A stretch of DNA of 64,000 nt from Symsagittifera roscoffensis (taxonomy: Eukaryota > Xenacoelomorpha > Acoela > Convolutidae), in assembly GCF_963678635.1 (NCBI RefSeq), contig NW_026970702.1:1-64000 (forward strand). The letters are read 5' to 3'. A program made the translations under genes and the position numbers. This document shows, piece by piece, positions 60,371 to 64,000 of this stretch. The notes beneath the pieces were generated by a model, which saw only the letters and a list, made by a program, of their open reading frames with translations, made no database searches and was not told the origin of the DNA. Positions within the stretch are counted from its first letter, which is position 1. Each line of letters opens with the position of its first letter.

Positions 60371-63300
60371 TTATACACTCTATTTCAAATGGTTGGGATA
60401 CACGCGTTTACACACTCGTTTTCAAATGACTGGGACACACTCGGTTACACGGTCGTTTTTAAATGTCCGTGACACACCCGGTTACACACTCGTTTTCAAA
60501 TGGTCGTGCCACACCCAGTCTCAAACTCGTTTTCAAATGGTCGGTAGACATCCGGTTAAACATTCGTTTTCAATCGGTGAGGACACATCGTTATCTACTC
60601 GTTTTCAAATGATTTGATCATACCCGGTCACACACTCGTTTTCAAATGATTGGCACACCTAGTTACCAACTCGTTTTTTCAAATTGTTGATAAACACCCG
60701 GTTACACACTCAATTTCAAATGGTCGAGAAACACGCGGTTACACACTCGTTGTCAAATAATCGTGCCACACTCAGTTCCACACTTGTTTTCAAATGGTCG
60801 GGAAACACGCGGTTACACACTCGTTTTCAAATGGCTGGGTCACACTCGGTTACATGGTCGTTTTTTAATATCCTTGACACAGCCGGTTACACACTCGTTT
60901 TCAAATGGTCGTGCCACACCCCCTTTCAAAATCGTTTTCAAATGGTCGGTAGACATCCGGTTGAACATTATTTTTCAATCGGTCGGGACACACTCGGTTA
61001 CCCAATCGTTTTCAAATGGTCGGGACACATCCGGTTATACACTCGTTTTCAAAAAGTTTTACACAGTCGTTTTCAAACGGTTTGGTCACAGCCGGTTACC
61101 CACTCATTTTCAATTGATCGGGACACATCCGGTTACACGCTTGTTTTCAATCGGTCGGGACACACTCGGTTACCCACTCGTTTTCAAATTGTCGCGACAC
61201 ATCTGGTTATACAATCGTTTTCAAAAAAGTTGGACATCAAATTCTACATTCGTTTTCAAACTGTTTGGAAACACTCGGGTACACACTCAGTTTAACACTT
61301 GTTTTCAAATGGTCGGGAAACACCGGTTACACACTCGTTTTTAAATGGCTGGGACACACTCGGTTACACGATCGTTTTTAAATGTCCAATTCACACTCGG
61401 TTACACTCTCGTTTTCAAATGATCCTGCCATACTTAGTTTCACACTTGTTTTCAAATGGTCGGGAAACACGCGGTTATACACTCGTTTTCAAATGGCTGG
61501 GACACACTCGGTAACATGATCGTTTTTAAATGTCCGTGACACACCCGGTTATACACTCTATTTCAAATGGTTGGGATACACGCGGTTACACATTCGTTTT
61601 CAAATGATCCTGCCATACTTAGTTTCACACTTGTTTCCAAATGGTCGGGAAACACGCGGTTACACACTCGTTTTCAAATGGCTGGGACACGCTCGGTTAC
61701 ACGGTCGTTTTTAAATGTCCGTGACACACCCGGTTACACACTCGTTTTCAAATGGTCGTGCCACACCCAGTCTCAAACTCATTTTCAAATGGTCGGTAGA
61801 CATCCGGTTAAACATTCGTTTTCAATCGGTGAGGACACATGGTTATCTACTCGTTTTCAAATGATTTGATCACACCCGGTCACACACTCGTTTTCAAATG
61901 ATTGGCACACATCCGGTTAAACACTCGTTTTCTTTTAGTCGGGACACACCTAGTTACCCACTCGTTTTTCAAATTGTTGATACACAACCGGTTACACACT
62001 CAACTTCAAATGATCGGGAAATAAGCGGTTACACACTCGTTTCCAGATGGCTGGGACACACCGGGTTAGACACTCGTTTTCAATTGGTCGGAACACACCC
62101 AGTCACAAAGCCGTTTCTAAATAGTCGGGTAACAACCGGTTACACACTAGTTTTCAAATGGTCTTGCCACACCCAGTATCACATTCGTTTTCAATTGGTC
62201 GGGACGCATCAGGTTAAACAATCGTTTTCAATTGGTCGTTACACACCCGGTTATCAACTCGTTTTCAAATGGTCGGGACACATCCGGTTACACACTTGTT
62301 TTCGAAAGGTTAGGACACCCGGCTAAACATTCGTTTTCAAACAGTTTGGTCACACCCGGATACACACTCGTTTTCAAATGATTGGGACACATCCGGTTAC
62401 ATATTCTTTTTCATACGGTTTGGTCACAGCCGGTTACCCACTTGTTTTCAATTGATCGGGACACACCTAGTTACCAATTCGTTTTTTCAAATTGTTGATA
62501 AACACCCGGTTACACACTCAATTTCAAATGGTCGAGAAACACGCGGTTACACACTCGTTGTCAAATAATCGTGCCACTCTCAGTTCCACACTTGTTTTCA
62601 AATGGTCGGGAATCACGCGGTTACACACTCGTTTTCAAATGGCTGGGGCACACTCGGTTACATGGTCGTTTTTTAATGTCTTTGACACACCCGTTTACAC
62701 ACTCGTTTTCAAATGTTCGTGCCACACCCAGTTTCAATTTCGTTTTCAAATGGTCGGTAAACATCCGGTTAAACATTCTTTTTCAATCGGTCGGGACACA
62801 CTCGGTTACCCACTCGTTTTCAAATTGTCGCGGCACATCTGGTTATACACTCGTTTTCAAAAAAATTGGACATCAGATTCTACATTCGTTTTCAAACGGT
62901 TTGGTAACACTTGTTTCCAAATGGTTGGGAAACACCGGTTAAACACTCGTTTTTAAATGGCTGGGACACACTCGGTTACACGATCGTTTTTAAATGTCCG
63001 GTTCACACTCGGTTACACTCTCGTTTTCAGATGATCCTGCCATACTTAGTTTCACACTTGTTTTCAAATGGTCGGGAAACACGCGGTTATACACTCGTTT
63101 TCAAATGGCTGGAACACACTCGGTTACACGGTCGTTTTTAAATGTCCGTGACACACCCGGTTACACACTCGTTTTCAAATGGTCGTGCCACACCCAGTCT
63201 CAAACTCATTTTCAAATGGTCGGTAGACATCCGGTTAAACAATCGTTTTCAATCGACCAGGACATACGGTTATATACTCGTTTGCAAATGATTGGCACAC

Positions 63301-64000
63301 AACCGGTTAAATACTCGTTTTAATTTAGTCGGGACACACCTAGTTACCCACTCGTTTTTCAAATTGTTGATACACACCCGGTTACACACTCAATTTTAAA
63401 TGGTCGAGAAACACGCGGTTACACACTCATTTCCAGATGGTCGGGACACACTGGGTTAGACACTCGTTTTTAAATGGTCGGAACACACCCCGTTTCCCAC
63501 CCGTTTCTAAATAGTCGGGTAACAAGCTGTTACACACTCGTTTTCATTTGGTCGGGAAACACCGGTTAAACACTCGTTCTTAAATGGCTGGGACACACTC
63601 GGTTACACGATCGTTTTTAAATGTCCGGTTCACACTCGGTTACACTCTCGTTTTCAGATGATCCTGCCATACTTAGTTTCACACTTGTTTTCAAATGGTC
63701 GGGAAACACGCGGTTATACACTCGTTTTCAAATGGCTGGGACACACTCGGTTACACGGTAGTTTTTAAATGTCCGTGACACACCCGGTTACACACTCGTT
63801 TTCAAATGGTCGTGCCACACCCAGTCTCAAACTCATTTTCAAATGGTCGGTAGACATCCGGTTAAACAATCGTTTTCAATCGACCAGGACATACGGTTAT
63901 ATACTCGTTTTCAAATGATTGGCACACAACCGGTTAAATACTCGTTTTAATTTAGTCGGGACACACCTAGTTACCCACTCGTTTTTCAAATTGTTGATAC

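Larger units (their letters stand above)
30801..64000 (+). repeat. 37-bp satellite array, more than 33 kb, single orientation, open to the right
   Basis: The monomer starts GGTTACACACTCGTTTTCAA and continues ATGGTCGGGACACACCC, 37 bp. It repeats head to tail without interruption to the window end, which at this length implies roughly 900 copies. Individual monomers range from about 32 to 38 bp and fall into recurrent variants (for example GGTCGTGCCACACCCAGTTT, GGTCGGGAGACATCCGGTTA, GGCTGGGACACACTCGGTTA, GATAGGGACACATCCGGTTA). The monomer is CpG-rich (about three per copy) in an otherwise CpG-poor AT-rich region. No gene or mobile element interrupts the array. All the long plus-strand ORFs here (up to 278 codons) are readings of this repeat. 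Confidence 0.97.

Noticed and set aside
30947-63323. Many long plus-strand ORFs (up to 278 codons) with regular repeated peptides
   Set aside because: They are frames of a 37-bp satellite that is open in all phases; neighbouring overlapping ORFs in other frames have the same cyclic text, and no start context, splice site or domain distinguishes any of them.
30801-64000. CRISPR array (repeat unit near 37 bp)
   Set aside because: The units are contiguous, with no unique spacers and no cas genes, and the surrounding sequence is eukaryotic.
30801-64000. CENP-B box in the satellite monomer (TTCG ... CGGG words)
   Set aside because: The monomer has TTCG or CTCG and CGGG, but the spacing between them is about 12 bases instead of the 7 in the box consensus, and the required central A is out of place.
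1-64000. tRNA, rRNA or other structured RNA genes
   Set aside because: No A-box plus B-box pair with a foldable cloverleaf and no rRNA-like conserved core was found on either strand by eye.

Overview
The window looks like AT-rich chromosomal DNA of an invertebrate-type animal. The support is a decayed LINE with ORF1-like, endonuclease and reverse-transcriptase remnants, LTR-type elements, and two broken copies of a gene clearly homologous to Artemis/DCLRE1C, the animal DNA end-processing nuclease. Nothing suggests a prokaryote: there are no operons, rRNA or tRNA genes, and no compact coding. The species cannot be named from the sequence. I see no gene that looks intact; the window is almost entirely repeats, mobile-element fossils and pseudogenes.

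Layout. 1-8,540: scattered repeats. These include a dispersed repeat at the left edge, a 122-bp higher-order minisatellite (1,604-2,282), a decayed relative of it built on GTCGAAACATAG, a solo LTR-like insertion (3,297-3,707), one arm of an inverted dispersed repeat (5,480-5,805) and a small palindrome (8,052-8,119). 8,541-13,863: an LTR-type element in minus orientation with A-rich minus-strand ORFs of unknown family. 13,864-22,085: a tandem array built from a related LTR-like sequence plus a gene-less 1.7-kb internal unit; its last part is further amplified with a period of 1,181 bp. 22,990-25,940: the decayed LINE, minus strand. 26,880-29,952: the two Artemis-like pseudogene copies, minus strand, separated by the second copies of two dispersed repeats that also occur in the first 6 kb.

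30,801-64,000 (more than 33 kb, running off the window) is a single-orientation satellite with a monomer of about 37 bp. It has several nested layers: blocks of about 407 bp (11-mers), a 13-monomer 475-bp higher-order repeat (41,675 to about 48,720), and large segmental tandem duplications with offsets of about 1,768, 4,197, 4,139 and 2,278 bp. Because 37 is not a multiple of 3 and the monomer lacks stops, all three plus-strand frames read the same cyclic 37-residue peptide. This produces many long ORFs that I do not regard as genes.

The pieces do not form a pathway. The common theme is repeated tandem amplification at every scale (12, 22, 30, 37, 48, 65, 80, 122, 155, 475, 1,181, 2,090 and 4,139 bp), as expected of heterochromatin or a pericentromeric or subtelomeric region. 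That chromosomal location is an inference.
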